Assembly: GCF_964275005.1 (NCBI RefSeq)
Contig: NC_092698.1
Span: 28,534,447 to 28,598,446 of the forward strand
Origin: Diadema setosum
Lineage: Eukaryota > Echinodermata > Echinoidea > Diadematoida > Diadematidae
Direction: 5' to 3'
DNA: 64,000 nt
Position numbers and translations under genes: made by a program. Within the stretch, counting starts at the first letter, position 1, and each line of letters starts with the position of its first letter. Below, piece after piece: positions 33,701 through 63,326 of this stretch. Under the pieces are notes generated by a model. That model made no database searches. It saw only the letters and a list, made by a program, of their open reading frames with translations, and was not told the origin of the DNA.

Positions 33701-36700
33701 TAGTTCTTTACTTAAACTGCAGTCAGATAGTCTGAGCATGAATTTGACATGTGATTTCAATACCTAGTCATGTGTTCCTACAAAATACTACTGAAATTGA
33801 GAGGGCTTGCGAAATGAAGGAGCACAATTTGATATGAATGCAAAGGGAATCTTATTTGTGTCTGTATGACAAGAATGCTTAATTCATGTTAGCACACTGC
33901 GCTTAGTTATTGCATGAAAATTTATATCGTAGCAACTACTGGACAGGACACAACAACGAGGTTTGTGTATGTACTGGGATCTTGGGTTCAACTCTGAAAA
34001 ATGTGTCGTGTATTCAACTCTGTGTTTACTGGATGATTTGATGATTTCATGAGACCCATGACAATTAGAAAGAAGAAAATAGGCATTGTTTAGCTAGGAG
34101 TGTGAGAGACTGTTTGTGTTACTTAATTTACTTTTCTTTTCTTTCTGCCTTTTTTTGTAAACATGATGTAATGGTATGGGATATACTAAGTATTTTAAAA
34201 CTGTATTAGTCTTTCTGTGATGTCATTTAATGAAAGTATATTAAGTAGCCTAATGTATGTACAGAGTAGTTTGGTATGATGTCATTCACAGCCAGATTGA
34301 AATTGTCTTGATGGTTAACGATATTATTTGAAAATTATTTGAATTGCCGGCTTTGAGGATAGCAAAGCAAAGAAATTTTTTAAAGAAATCACATTCCAAT
34401 TTTTTTTTTTTTTACTTCAATTGCTGTTTTCTTTTGTTTAATGTAAGATAATCTACAATATGTGTTTTATGTTGTAGCAGCCAAGTTGACTCATTTTGAT
34501 ATCAACTTTGAAAGCAATCAGGGATGACCTCATGCACTAGAGGTCAAATGACGGATGATGCTGAGATGACTTTTGGGTCCAGGTGTATTTTGAAAGCAGT
34601 TTAGTTGGGCTATGGTGAACTGGGTTTATGATATTGGACAGGTGATGGGATAATTAAAAGTGTTTAGTTATGATGTCATCTCTGACATTCTGTTCTTGGT
34701 TTCAGGCATTATTTCTTGGGATTTACCTTTGATAAGGGCCTGAGGAGCTGTCAATACCTTGTAGAGATGTGCTATAGAATCAGTGTATGCATCTCTGTCG
34801 GCTTACTCTTGTGTGTTACCCACCAATATTGATCTCACTTGGTAGAAAGGCTCTCCTGTTCAGGGGCAAGTACCACTATTTTGTGCTTTTGTTTTTTTCT
34901 TCCCGCCTCGCTTCGACTACATCACGTCATTGAAGACAAGAAATTCATGAGTGAAGTTTTCTTCTTTTTTTTTCCATTCTGTTAATTTTAGATAATTTTG
35001 GTGTTGAATATGAATTTATAGACCTTTCACAGACAATAAAAAAAAAAGAATTGTTGTGCATAATTTGAATGATTGAACTGTTGCCTAGCAAGTGGGAGTA
35101 GCAACGGTTTTGTTACCGGTATTTCATCCAGTGCATTATGCAAATTCATAACTCTTGTTATGAGCACTGGTTGTCTTGTGACCTCTGCAAATTGTATGGT
35201 GCTCTCCACAAAATAGTTATGGAGCAGGTTGACAGATCTAGAATGTTAAGTACTTTGCAAGTACTGAATGCCGCACCAGCTGTATTCAAAGTGCTTGTCT
35301 CACCTGCACACATAGCCTGCTCGTAAGAAGTGTTTTCAACCCCAGCCAAAGAAATCTTGTGCAAGGGCATGTGGTCGTTGAATGTCGCTATGATAAGTTT
35401 GTGTTTTATGTTTTTATGTTTAATGTTCATCAATGTTGTCAAGTGTATTGTTTGTTTCTCTGATAGTACGATCATAATTGCTGTCGGATGTTTCACCCCC
35501 AACTGCAAGGGAAATTCGTGTGAGCATTACGCACGTGCTGGAGGCAGAACGGAGTCAATTCTGAATTATGAAAGTGCTGAAGACGCAAGGGAATGCAGGC
35601 ATTGGGACTTGAATGTATACAGAACAGTGAACTCTTTCAGAGAAAATCACCGTCTGCTGCACATAACCTGCACGGGCCACTGGGAATGGCAACATGCCAT
35701 TATTCAAGTGAATGTATGTCCAGTGGTATTAATGACTCTGTGCTAAAGAAAGTTGATGTCTGAGTTTGACAGGAATCACTTTGTAAGCCATTATTTTCAT
35801 GTACAGATATTTTCATGCATTTGGACATGGACATTTACGCGAGATGTTGTTTTCGCAAATTGGAAAGCACATGGTGACATTTTTGCGTGTTGTTAAATTC
35901 GCGGTCCAATCGTAATTTGGGAAGTCACGAAAATTGTACCCTCACAAAAACAACAGCTTATACAATAATGGATGTGTGTGGACTTCATCAGAGAGAGCTA
36001 TCCATACCAAAATATGTCACCAGGATTTAGGGCTACAGAGTTGTGTTTAGGGAGCAATATTGATGTCATTATGGTCACTAGATGTGGTGTTCACCTTTTT
36101 CTTTTTAGGTCAGAACTTAATAGTTGTGTTTGTCTTTTTTTTTAATGTAACAACTTGACATATCTTAATGTTCTTACCACTTTTATCTTTTACCTTTTCA
36201 TCATTGTCATTTTTCTTTGGTTGAAATGGGTGCATTTAAGCCAAGGCCCCATGCTTTTTCAGTGTTACTATTTGATCTACTTGATACTTCTATCCAGTAA
36301 GGATCAAAAGCTTTCTGACACTCATTTTCAGAAAGGCTCCTCGCCCCATCTTACTCTACAGGCAACAAATCCTGTGATTGCAGGCATATTTGTATGTGTT
36401 TATTGTAATTTTGGTTCTAACTGATGAGTACAGCCTAAGGAAGTTGTATAAGATAATGAAATTTGATGGCATTAATTATTGTGTATTGTTTGACCCTATC
36501 TCTGTCTAAAATGCCATGACTTGGTCAAACTCATTACTGTGACTTCTGCAGGGCTTGCAAACTTCCATACTGAATTGGGCATTGCTTTGTCTTCTTACTC
36601 TCGTGAGGAGAATACAAAGAAAAATGAATTCAATTAGAGAATGTATGCAACTTGAAAAGAAAAAAAGATAAGAAAATCAAAGCAATTGTGTGATTCTATG

Positions 36701-39700
36701 CTCTTGTTGTATATTCATGTATCATAGTGTGGTAATTTCAGTAGAATTCCTAATGTCCGATGAGAATTTTCAAGGTAATGATTTATCAGGTGCAAACAAC
36801 TTTAACCAGTATTATTACAAGAAAAAAAAATTCAATTTTTTGTATATGCTCTGACAATAACTACCTAGGCAATCAAAGGCTTGTTCATCTTCCTCCTAGG
36901 GTCACTGTACTTTAGAGCTATACGAAGTTGTTCATGCAGATGTGCTATACTGTGTCTGTGCATGAATAGGGGAAGATTGACAGGCATGAAATCTCATATG
37001 CTGCATTTGTCGTCACTTTTCTGTGGGTACATTGACCATTTCCGGGAAACTGAGTCTGTGGCAGATGGTTCACTCTCGTGTATACGATATGGAAGTATGT
37101 GGAGCATAAATCAGTTCCACAATCGCAAAGTGCTTGGAATGATGCGTGCAACGATTTATATTGATCTATTCATGTGTTACCATCTCTGTGAGGGGATGAC
37201 ACTTCTTGGAAATTATGTAGGATGGTTCATGTGAAAGGAACATACAAATCATAGTTCTGTTGTGACATCTCTGTCTGAATATTCTGAATAAAAGGAGGAC
37301 ACTGCCACACAACAGCAGCTGGAAGATGTTTGCAAGAAAAGTCCCCCCCCCCCCCCCCTTGGAATCACTTTGAACGGAAGCAGTGAAATGGAGCAGCGTC
37401 AGCTTACTGGTGTGGCAAAATTTGAGATGTTCAAGTCATTAGGGGTTTGAATGTCACTCATCTGTGTAGTTTTGGAGCCTACGGGCTACTGGACATGGCC
37501 ATTTTGGTCACCTGATCATGACATCACTGGCATAGTTCTCCCCATTTGACATACAAAAACAAGCAAAGTAATTTCCTCCTGATATTGTGCGAGTAGATCC
37601 TTTATCTTTTTTCTTCTTTTTTTTTTTTCCAGGATAAGGAGGGGTCTTCTGTCATATATCATGGACTATCATGAAAGAAAATTTGTCTTAATGATATAAA
37701 ACCAGACATAACTCCTGCTCTGTATGAAACAAAGGAACTAGGGCAAGACGTTACACAAGCTGTGAGACATTCAAAAGACTAAAGCAGATTATCTTGGGGT
37801 TACAAGGACCACCGTTTCGGAGCACGTAATGACAGTTGAGAAGAAGGAAAAATATTTTTGACTGATGTTCAGGTTCCCCAAGATTTCTACTGGTTGTTTG
37901 CTGCTTCTTATTCCTGCATCTATTCAATAATAACTTTACTGAAGGGTGAATGATCTGCTGCAGGACTCAAAAGAAAAAAACAAACAAACCCGGTAAGAAA
38001 AAAATGTGTTTTGTTCTGTTTTCGACTCATATCCTGACTAACAGAAAAATTTGAAGTAAAACAAATGTGCAATTCTGGTACTAAATGTGTAGTTGTCTGT
38101 TGGGGAGAGCTTGCACAGTTGGGGCTCTTGCCTTTCTCGTGTCAAATTTGGTTGGATCCAATTTCTTTTAACTTGTATTATTTTTTTTCTGTATGCCATG
38201 GTATGTCATAGCTTGACCAACTGACCCAAACTGTAGATCCCACAGAACATAGGTGACGAGTTTGCCTGTTTTCTTGCCTTGAAGATTGCGATAATGTGGG
38301 GTTGGTCATACTCTTTGTGAATACGTTCATGATACCACTGTATATCTATTTGGTGAATTAAAACAAAAAAAAAATGTGATAAAATATATTGACAATACAA
38401 TGCAAGTCAAAGGACTTTTACATGTGTATTTGTGAAATGTGTGTACTGTATGTTGAAAGCAAGAGCCTTCCTTCAAGTTTGTGAAAGTGAGTGCACTGCA
38501 TTTGATTTTCCAAAGTAGCTGTAACAGGTAAGATTACATCACATACTACAGAAAAGTGGGTGTTTCATTGCAGCAATAAAGTTCTTGGATTTAGGTACAC
38601 ATTATTTTTGCCAAGCAGCGTTAAAGGCCCAAGTCCACACTAATATCAAGTTGATTTCAATAAAAAGAGAAACATTAAACAAGTATAACGCTGAAAATTT
38701 CATCAAAATTGGATGTAAAGTAAGAAAGTCATGAAATTTTAAAGTTTGGCTTAATTTCACAAAACAGTTATATGTACATCCTGGTCAGTATGCAAATGAG
38801 GGAACCGATGATGTCATCCACTCACTATTTCTTTTGTATTTTATTATATGAAATTTGAAATATTTCAATTTTTTCCTCATTATGATGTAAAACAAAAATT
38901 GGTTCCTCACTGAACTTGTGGAATTGCCATTTTTCTAACATTGTGATTCAAGGAAAAGCTTCCTTAATGTCAAATCTGCAAAAATTGTAATATTCTATAA
39001 TTCATATAATAAAATACAAAAAAAAAAAAATAGTGAGTGTGTGACATCATCAGCTATCTCATTTGCATATCCCCCGTGTTGTGCATATAACTGTTTTGTG
39101 GAAATAGGCGAAACTTTAAATTGTCATAACTTACTTATTTTACATCCGATTTTGATGAAATTTTCAGCATTATGCTTGTTTAATTTTACTCTGTTTATTG
39201 AAATCAACTTGATATTGGTGTGGACTTGGCCTTTAATGCTCTATGTATGCAAATTAGGAGAGTCAATGATAACATCGCCTTGCAACACTCCCATTGAGTG
39301 TTAAAAAAAAAAAATGTACTGAGAATAATGTTTCTGGTTGATATATTCACCAACGCCCCCACCCCATGATAATTAAAACTGCTCGATTGTGACTACAATT
39401 ATTTGATGTAAAGGATAAAAGGATAAAGTCACGGTCCTGTAAAAGCATATAAACCCTTCCCCACCCACTAAAAGCATGGTTTTCTTATTTAAAGTCTGAT
39501 CATCATGAAACTTGTATCATTCTGTCTTTATAGCTCTACTCCACATCACAGCCAACTTGCATTTAAAATGAAATGGCAGTTTCAAGTGGAATTTGGCTAA
39601 CTTGTAATGTACAAAAATCCCTGTCTAGTCAGTTAAAGGAAAGCTGCTAAATCTCTGTGTAATGGTCCACATTCATCATCTGGTGTGAGTAAACATGTTA

Positions 39701-40250
39701 CATTTTCAGCTTCTTGAAAACCTTGTGGCTGATTTTCTCCAAAGTTGGCAGGGCACTCCCTAGGGTAATAGGATTTCAATTTGTTCAAATGGGCACCATG
39801 TCCCCCCCCCCCCCCTCCCCCCAAAAAGAAAGAAAAAAAAAAAAAAAAAGAAAGTTAGGAATCTTTAATAAGAATCTTCTCCAGAACCAGAAGTTATAGA
39901 GCTAATTTAATGCTAGTGAGTACATTGGTGACTGTAGTTTCTAGTTCACGACAGATCAAGGAGTGCACCCCTCGAGTTTGGGGGGGGGGGGGGGTGCAAA
40001 TTGGGCAACAATTTGAATATTTTCATCTTCTTAAAAATGCATGGCCAAATTTTTACAAAACTTGGCAGGTACTATCTCAAGGGTGGTACAATATTTACAT
40101 ATTCAAATGGGAACCATGCACCAGAGTGGGGGTCAATTTTTACATTTTGATCTTCTCTGTCGGAATTCTACATTGGCAGGTATTATCGTCAGTGAGATGA
40201 TTTACTAACAATCACTTTAAAAAAAAAAATCTTAATGGACAAGCTGAACA
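33701..40250. other. Intergenic region between convergent LMAN1 and SMAD4
   Basis: No gene recognised. The longest open frames (35330-35746, 138 codons; 36881-37234, 117 codons) have no family signature, no coding-like GC and no splice partners. Contents: a degenerate piece near 35815-35960 with TTACGCGAGATG and AAATTCGCGG motifs akin to the 11471 MITE family, a C16 run at 37343-37358, the MITE at 38631, a C-then-A tract at 39802-39850 and a G run near 39979-39992. Confidence 0.5.
38631..39236 (+). mobile_element. 606-bp TTAAAGGCC palindromic MITE
   Basis: TTAAAGGCCCAAGTCCACAC at the left faces GTGTGGACTTGGCCTTTAA at the right. Inverted similarity continues inward (ATATCAAGTTGATTTCAATA, TTTGATGAAATTTTCAGC, ATTTGCATA...GTGATGTCAT) for well over 150 bp. 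TTAA at both borders suggests a TTAA target site. No coding capacity. Confidence 0.85.
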
Positions 40251-40269
40251 ACATACCATAAACACAACT

Positions 40270-40275
40270 TTTATT
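40270..40275 (-). terminator. Candidate distal SMAD4 poly(A) signal
   Basis: AATAAA on the minus strand followed by GTTGTGTTTATGGTATGTTG, a GT-rich downstream element. Several nearer signals exist, so this may be only the distal site. Confidence 0.35.
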
Positions 40276-41926
40276 CATGGGCAACTCATGAATTTAATGT
40301 GCACTGGTCAAACATTACACTATAAAACATGTACAGAATAAAGCTAGAGAAAGAGAGAGAGAGAGAGTGAGAGAAAGAAAGAAAGAATGGAATATACCAC
40401 AATACATAATAGATTGTACACCCCAAATGTGCATAATTACATAACATGATTGCTTTATAAAACACTCAGTCAAGAGGCAGCACTGTTCTGTATGTTCCAG
40501 GTTGCAAACAACTGATGCAGTATAACAAGTCGACCTCCCAACTTTTCAGTTATTTGTAACCTTTTTCTTTTTGAAAAATCAAAAATAAAATACAAAAAAC
40601 TGCCAACCTGTTAGGAAAAACAGACACTACACCAAACATACTCTAAAAAAACATGTTATCATTTAACATGACACAAATTGTCGCATACCTATATTTACAG
40701 TACGGTAATATGTATAAAGGTACAATTGCTTCTCTTTACAAATATATTTCATGTGGATGGAGTTGTACGCAAGGACTATTGTGTGGTGTGGGTGATTTTA
40801 CAAAATCTTTTTGGTACAGGTACAATCGTATTTCTGATGAGCGGTAAGTTGTTTGGTCGGAGAAAACAACATTCAGAGAGGGGGGATTATCACATCATAT
40901 CAAATATGATGCAGGATGCATCAAACACAGTGTTGACACAAGTTGACACCGCTGTCACCAAGTTGGGCCCAGGTACATTGTAGCAACCCCTTAACACCCT
41001 GCACTCCAGCGAAGTCTAACTACGAAATTCAAGTTTAGGACCAAAGAATTCACATCCTAATTCTTGTGTTTTTATCTTTCTTTTTGCTACAGCATCTCCT
41101 TTGTAAAGAGAGAACTAATCTTGATTGCAACGTTTTCACTATTTTCAATGACATGATAAAGAGATTTCTTCCCATTCATTCACGCCTGCAACATAGTATT
41201 TCTATTTACTGTCACTGTTGTGCCCCCATTTTTTTTTGGATGTGATATTTGTCAATAGGACTGTAATTGAGAAGTTAATTTTTTTTTTTGCAACACAAAA
41301 AGTACCAGTACTGACATCCTTCTGTGCACGTCAGAACAAAGTTACCTACTTTAACCATGCATGCCCCCCTCCCCTCCCTCAAAAGATCTGTGCAAAATTT
41401 AAATTAAATCACACGGTGTGGAACAAACCTCTACTGCAAATGACCTTTTTTTTGCTGTAGTATTGAATACCAAGGCTCGCATACCACACCTGTTTCAGAT
41501 TCTGACATTTTAAGAACCCAAGGCCCAAGGGAGAAACTTGGCATTTTCCTCGCAATTAATGACTTTCTATGGCTGAACGTAATGACGTATTTTTAAAATG
41601 CAAGCGATTTAAACATGATGGCCTACCAAAATAAAATCATATGATCCTGATATTCTAAAACTTTTTTTTATAACTTATTTTGCATCGGATTTCTGACACC
41701 TCTTGTCACATTTGCACTCTTACCACACAGGCATTTACTCTTGGTGGGTCGACACATGTGCGCACCTTGCTATGTCACATGACGCATGACAAAAATGACT
41801 GGAATGTTTTGATGGTGTGTGTTTGTTTGTGTTTGTGTTCTCGTAAACTGTTTCAATCAGGGACATTGGTTGGTACTGCTCTGGGCAACCGAGAAAACAT
41901 TTCACATTGGGCATAGGCCAGTTTGT

Positions 41927-42050
41927 CCAGGGCCTCGTTTTATCAAAAGATAAAATCAATTTTACATTTCCTTACCACATAGGATGCCATAGACTTACAG
42001 TTAAAATCAACTATAAAATCAATTTTATATCTTGATAAAACAGGGCCCTG
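41927..42050 (+). mobile_element. Short MITE with CAGGGCC termini
   Basis: CAGGGCCTCGTTTTATCAA at the left and TTGATAAAACAGGGCCCTG at the right are inverted repeats, with subterminal AAAATCAATTTTA blocks adding symmetry. About 124 bp. The superfamily is not resolved. Confidence 0.65.
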
Positions 42051-43245
42051 AGTAGTTAAATGAAACGATGCACTCATAAGGCCCTAGGGGTACCAGTACC
42101 TTATAAATGTATAATGCATCTGCCCATTCTGCATACTCAGTGCCTGTGTGTAGGCAATAACAGTACTTCACACTATCCAAATGGGGTTACTGAAATTTTG
42201 ACACATCCTTGATTGCTGTGTAGGCCCCCATCACTACATGAAGCCTGGTTTTTCATGAAATAAACTGAACTATTAAAGATATAAAATTTGATGGTTTTCC
42301 ATTTCAATTATTCAATTTATCATTAAAAAACAAAAATCAGAAATGAATAATGGGACTTTGCCTGGATGCCCGTGAGCAAACGGTCATTTACCCATTACAA
42401 GCCTCACACGAGAAAGTGTGTGTGTATGAAGAGCTGTGTGATTACCACTATCCCCCCGCCCCTCCCAAAATGAATCAGATAACAAGATAATAAATGTGTG
42501 TTCCAGAATGAAAGCCAAGAAAAGTATGAAGAGTAGATACAACATGAAGTCGGCACTGGCGAAGAAAGATATATGATACAAATATCATCAATGAACAGAT
42601 GAATGGCAGTATGAAAAAAAAAAAAAAAAACCAAGCAGGTAAATGAGTGTATACATTCAAGGCATTGTTTTAAGGAGTATTTTGAATTATATGCATTGCA
42701 TAAGAAACAACACAAGAACAAAAGAACCACTGCAACTGCGAGAGTAATACATGTCTTTTTCACGAGCAGAAATGTGAAGTTTGCCCTCAGGCAAGTTGCT
42801 GAAGTCAACAATGAAAATGCGCAAAAAACAAACGGCTTTGTCAAAAAAAAGGAAGAGAGAATAGAAAAGACTGAAAACTGTGATGACACGACTAACAAGA
42901 AGGCTGACCAATACATTCACTCTTTCTTACAGGTGAGGGCAGTATCTTTTCTTAGCCTGTTTTGTGCAAAGAATTGTGGGTAGCTCTCTCACTGATGCAT
43001 GATAATGGTCACCTGTGTCCATTCCCCACACCCACCCTTTTCCTCATGTAGTGGGGCTTAAGCAACCCCGATGAAAGTACAGGACACTCAGGGAGTTGGA
43101 CTGCCACTTTTCAGTGCTGAATTCATTAATAGTTTGGACAAGCTTTGGACTTATGCTATCCAGATTGGGATTTTCATCTTCAGACAAAAGGTGCACAAAA
43201 TCACAGGGTGTAGAAAAAAAGAAACAACCAAAACCAGTGTCTACC

Positions 43246-43338
43246 TTAACCCATTAAGGACGAACTGATTTCGCTATAACACATATTTTCTATAGACACC
43301 TGCCCGAGTATACTCGGAACTAGTCTTCAAAGGGTTAA
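43246..43338 (+). mobile_element. 93-bp TTAA-flanked MITE, copy 3
   Basis: TTAACCCATTAAGGAC...GTCTTCAAAGGGTTAA with the shared core CTATAGACACCTGCC and GAGTATACTCGG. It lies in the probable SMAD4 3' UTR, in the same orientation as copies 1 and 2. Confidence 0.8.
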
Positions 43339-46300
43339 CATGTAAAAGAGCTAATGTGTGACCCAGACTAAACTTCCTACAAGTGTGACCTTGTTGCTAT
43401 TCATTATTTACCCCCTTATGTTAGAGTCAAACTTTATAATTCAACTACACACACCAATAGCTCCAGTCACTGGCTTGTCTGTGCTATGGCAGGTGAAGCA
43501 ATAAACAGTAAAGTGTGTCAACACCTCATTCCTTTGGCATTGTTAAACACAAGAAAAGCAATGCTTTCATGACATCACGCAAAGAACATCCCGTCAAATG
43601 ACGCGAACGAATGACCACAATCACAAAATCATACGAAACAAACAGTGGAAGACCGGTGTAGATTCGCTGAAGATTTTTGATCGGCGCCCATTCATTCATT
43701 CTTCAAAGATCAACATTAGTGTAGATGAAATCCGCCCCTGACCGACAACTGTAACTGAGTCGTCTTGACATGCGACAGAAATCTAACAGAGTCCACCATT
43801 AGATTACTTTTGAAGTCTTACATTAAAAGATATGTCACTGCCTACTTTCACATAATGCCATCTTTAGACATAGGGTGATACATTTGACATCAGCTGGTAA
43901 TGTTACATAATAGACACCTCAAGACAAGTCAGTGCTGTTAAGAAAGAGTAAAATCTTCCCCTTACCGTCACAGCTTGTGAAATAATTCTACTCACGATCA
44001 TCTGCGCTTACGCACTGGGCACACAAAGGGACTTTGTGTACGTTGTGAGCTTATTCTAGTTACGATAGTGACCCACTGACCTAGAAAACCATTTCAGAAC
44101 AACACCACACTTGTTACGACAGTAGAATCATTGTATGAATCAATAGACTGGTTGACAATGAAAGATGAATAATGAGAATGTCGGTGATTTTGCCTTAGCG
44201 TAGAAAAAATGTATCAAATATCAAATTGCAATATCATGTCATATCATATCAATACCATTATCAATTTAAGTCTTTCATAAAGATTATCTTCTTTATTCCT
44301 CTTTATTCGAGAGCCATCAGTTGATATCATTTGAAGCAGACATTTGAAGCAGACCTTCATTTACGAAACGTTCAATATCCAATCATCCCATCATTGCTTT
44401 AAGTTGGCAAATCATGATTAAGTTGAATCACTCACTTATTTTATTTCATGTGGAAAAGTAGTAATAACCTGGAAATATGGTTTGAATATTATAGAACTAC
44501 ACAATTACATGATTCTTGCTCTAAAACTCATTTGGCTATCATGTTAAAACCCTGGATTTCAGTGATTAACTCTATACATGTGACCTTGGGAAATCATTGT
44601 CGAAAGATATTTGATGAAACCTGGTATTGTCATTGCAATCATTGAAAAATATTGAGCTGTTCATCTTCAGGAGTATCTTTCAATATTTCTTCATTTTACT
44701 TAAGGGATGTAACAGAGAACAACTAGGAGAGATAAATAAAAATGCTGCACTTCACCTGCATAACTTTTGCCCTCATTTTTACATCAAGAACTTGAATTTA
44801 AAATTGAATTTAACACTTAAAGCTGAAGCAATAGTGAGTTGTGTGTGTATGTGTGGTGGGTGGGGGGGGGGGGGGGGTGGGAGGAAACACCATGACATTA
44901 ATAGTGAAATTTAGCATACCACTATTTAGTGACATTTCCAAGAAAAGACTCTATCATACTACATTTTCTGACTATGAAGATTGCAAGACAGAAATCATCG
45001 CACTGGGTGTAGGCAAGCATTGGTATCCCAATGGTAATGTTCATGCTATTTGAAACTTTGTGTAAATTTTTAGTATATTTTGCAAGTCCTAATGCAAAAA
45101 ATATCAAATAAAAATTGGTGCAATCAACACTTATCAAATCAACGTGTCTTCTACCGGAAAGGATTGCAGTGCCAAAAGTATGCTGGTATGCTATACAGGC
45201 TAACAGAAATGCTATCCCCTGCTTTGTTTTAAAAGATTTATTGGTTGACATACAATGTACTTTTACTTTTCTTTGGCATATTATCCTTATCTCCCTACAT
45301 ACATAATATTTCAAGTTCAATAAACAATGCTTTCTTCTTTCATACATCTCCCTACCCCCCCCCCCCCCCCCCCCCCATCGCAAAACATTGTCAAAACTTG
45401 GTTGGGTTCTCAGTACAGGGTAAGCAAGTGATAACCTTGACTATGGGAACTATTGATTTGCTGCAATGAAACTTACACACATCAACAGAAAAAGAACACA
45501 TGGTTTGTTAAACATATCATCAACTGAATATATGCTGAGACAGAAATATTTTTTACTTGATGGCAGTTATTTAAGAAAATGTTTGTGCTGTACAGATGAG
45601 TGAAATTCATTCTTTATGCATTATGGGTCATCCCAGGGCTGTGACCACATGAAGATGAAAGAAACACTGCCTGTCCTGATGCCAGTAGTTAAGGTACATT
45701 AGTCGACAGACAAGCAGAATTGATAAGAGGCAACAAATTTTATTGGCCTGGGGGAATATCTTGGAAGAGTAAATGCTGACAGAGGCTATCACGTGGCACA
45801 TCATAATGATCCTTGTCAATTATCTCCGTTTCACAAAGAATGCATGAACCAATGCATCAGTGAGACAGCGAGCAGTGTGTGTCTGAATTACGTGAAAGCA
45901 GAACGCCATTTGACTTTATGATTATACAGAGTGTTGCTGATGCGTTACAAATCAATGAACCTGCCGTTTTCATAAATGTTTTCCTTCTTCCACAAGTGAG
46001 CCACTGCTCTCGAATAATGTAACTTTCAATATCACGTCATAGTTTTATGTCGCGAATCAATATACTGCAGTGACAAGCTGCCTGGAGCTTCTTGCACGAG
46101 ACCCCGGCTCCAGATTAGCCGGGAACTCGTCAGTATGTTATCAGACTCCAAGGTGGTTCTGGGTCTTCAATCATGTCCTCCACTGTGGTTGGCTGCACAG
46201 GTCAATCAACAATAATAATAAAAAACTCTTACAAAACACAATGCATTTCCTGTCCACTCAGCATCACTCCAAATTTAGCTTGGCCTGGAGAATTGTCTGT

Positions 46301-46485
46301 ATGCGTAGTGCACAGTGCAATGTGGTGCATGGGGGTGAAGCCTCTTTCTTTTAGGAGTCCACATCACATCTTTATTGTCAGGAGCTGGGCAAGGAGGGGG
46401 GGGGGGGCTGAACCTGTACCCCCTGCCCCATCCAACCCCCATCAGTCCTCTTCCACCAACAACATTCTCACTCCCCTTCTTCCCT

Positions 46486-61815
<15,330 letters not shown>

Positions 61816-62950
61816 CTGTGAAAATGAAAGGTAGAAGAGAGAAAGAAAAAAAAGTTGTAGTTCTTACTGCAAAACTAGTTAAATTGTTACATTTTTGAAA
61901 ATATACACACACCTGTTATCATACCAGCTAGAACAAGGGGGAATGCTCATTCCTCAATGAGTAGATTGCAGATGAATTCAGGACTACATCATGTATCTCC
62001 CTTAAAGTCACAGAAATGTAACTGAGACAATTTCATGTTTGGTTTGATCTGGTTTAATAGACTGTGTCAAACAAAATACTCTCAACTCAAACTCATTGAT
62101 GAGGTATGTGTACTTGACAATAATAACGTACACACAGGGGATGTTTATTTACACTATAAATTGGATATAAAAAAAAAACACACAACAGCCTACAGTAAAA
62201 TCAGGGAAAATATAAGATATGACTGCTTGAGAAATGCCACAGCAGTTTTTGAATTGTGTCCTGTGTGACTGTAACAAATTAATTTTAACCCCTTCCTTGT
62301 TGGAGTCTCATATTCTCATAGACTTTGTACATGAGTCTTGACTCACCATGCACAATGTACTCATGGGCAATGGCTTTACTATGAGACTGGTAAGCTGTTT
62401 GGAAAAGACTCTTCAAAAATTTTGTTCTTATTTTTCATTCTTTTTTTTTTCTTATAAGAAATTTCAGATCTTTCCCAAGAAGTACTTTCTACACATATAT
62501 TTCAATATGATTGGAAGTCATATTCTTCGTTCCGATGATAATGACAACTTTTGGTCTCAGCACTGCAAAAAGAACTGCATAACAGATATCACAGTCAGAT
62601 ATAAAGCCAGAAAGGTTCTTTGGAGTGAAATTGGATACTGAACTGGATGATACACCCTCGACATTATAAGCCTAACCATAACTTTCCAATCAAAAGTATG
62701 CTTTCCATACAATCTTCAAGGATCTCTGGTTTCGAAAACACTGTTTGTTTTTTTGCTGTTTTTTTTTTAGAAAGAGAAGGTCTCCTTCAAAAACCAATGT
62801 CAATGCACTCGGCCCCTCTTTGCTGAACTTTTAACCAGCATTCAGTATATTCTTTCTGCACAAACCCACACAGGCATTACAAAATGTGATAGTCCTGCAC
62901 GAGAAGCCATTGACATGAGATAAGACTTTGGTAGGATTATGTGATCACTT

Positions 62951-62994
62951 CACAACAGACAGTGTTTACCACTGGGTAAATACCGTCTGTTGTG
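62951..62994 (+). repeat. Hairpin followed by an A27 tract
   Basis: CACAACAGACAGTGTTTACC folds onto GGTAAATACCGTCTGTTGTG with two or three mismatches and a tiny loop. An A27 run follows at 63003-63029. It may be a minimal MITE remnant. The stem is too short for a normal pre-miRNA. Confidence 0.5.
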
Positions 62995-63002
62995 GTTCCA
63001 TT

Positions 63003-63033
<31 letters not shown>

Positions 63034-63189
63034 TACTTTTGGTGACTGAACTCTTAACAATGATATCTTAAATGGATAACAAAACACTCACATTATTGCA
63101 ACTGATTAATGAATTGCCCTACATCTCGATGGATGATGGATGGATGATTTCATAAATTTGAAAACATCACATGTTAAGCAAGATGTAAA

Positions 63190-63326
63190 GCAAGATGTTT
63201 TCGTAACATGAAATTTTCGCGAATTGGAGCCGACAGCCTTTGTTGCCAATTCAACCACTTGTGACATTTGGAAGCTCCAATTCGTGAAAGATCAGACTCA
63301 TTAAATATATGGTTTATACAGTATTC
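63190..63326 (+). mobile_element. Fragment of the 11471 MITE family
   Basis: AACATGAAATTTTCGCGAAT, GAGCCGACAGCCTTTGTTG and the end TTTATACAGTA match motifs of the element at 11471. GAATTGGAGC and GCTCCAATTC form an internal palindrome. The left end is not clear. Confidence 0.5.

Larger units (their letters stand above)
40251..46485 (-). other. SMAD4 3' untranslated region (probable)
   Basis: Downstream of the SMAD4 stop on the minus strand. Candidate poly(A) signals (TTTATT on the plus strand) lie near 46368, 45735 and 40270-40275; the last is followed on the minus strand by GT-rich sequence and would give a 3' UTR of about 6.2 kb. Human SMAD4 also has a very long 3' UTR. The region holds MITEs (41927, 43246), a G-rich tract (44858-44882) and a C22 run (about 45355-45376). 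No open frame in it is convincing. Confidence 0.45.

Noticed and set aside
35330-35746. 138-codon open frame, possible gene between LMAN1 and SMAD4
   Set aside because: No family resemblance, AT-rich composition like the flanks, no splice partners; most likely chance.
36881-37234. 117-codon open frame
   Set aside because: No recognisable domain and no coding-like composition.
42696-42983. 95-codon Lys-rich open frame
   Set aside because: It lies in the probable SMAD4 3' UTR, opposite strand, with A-rich low-complexity composition and no homology.
62951-62994. A microRNA precursor
   Set aside because: The stem is about 20 bp with almost no loop, shorter than animal pre-miRNAs.
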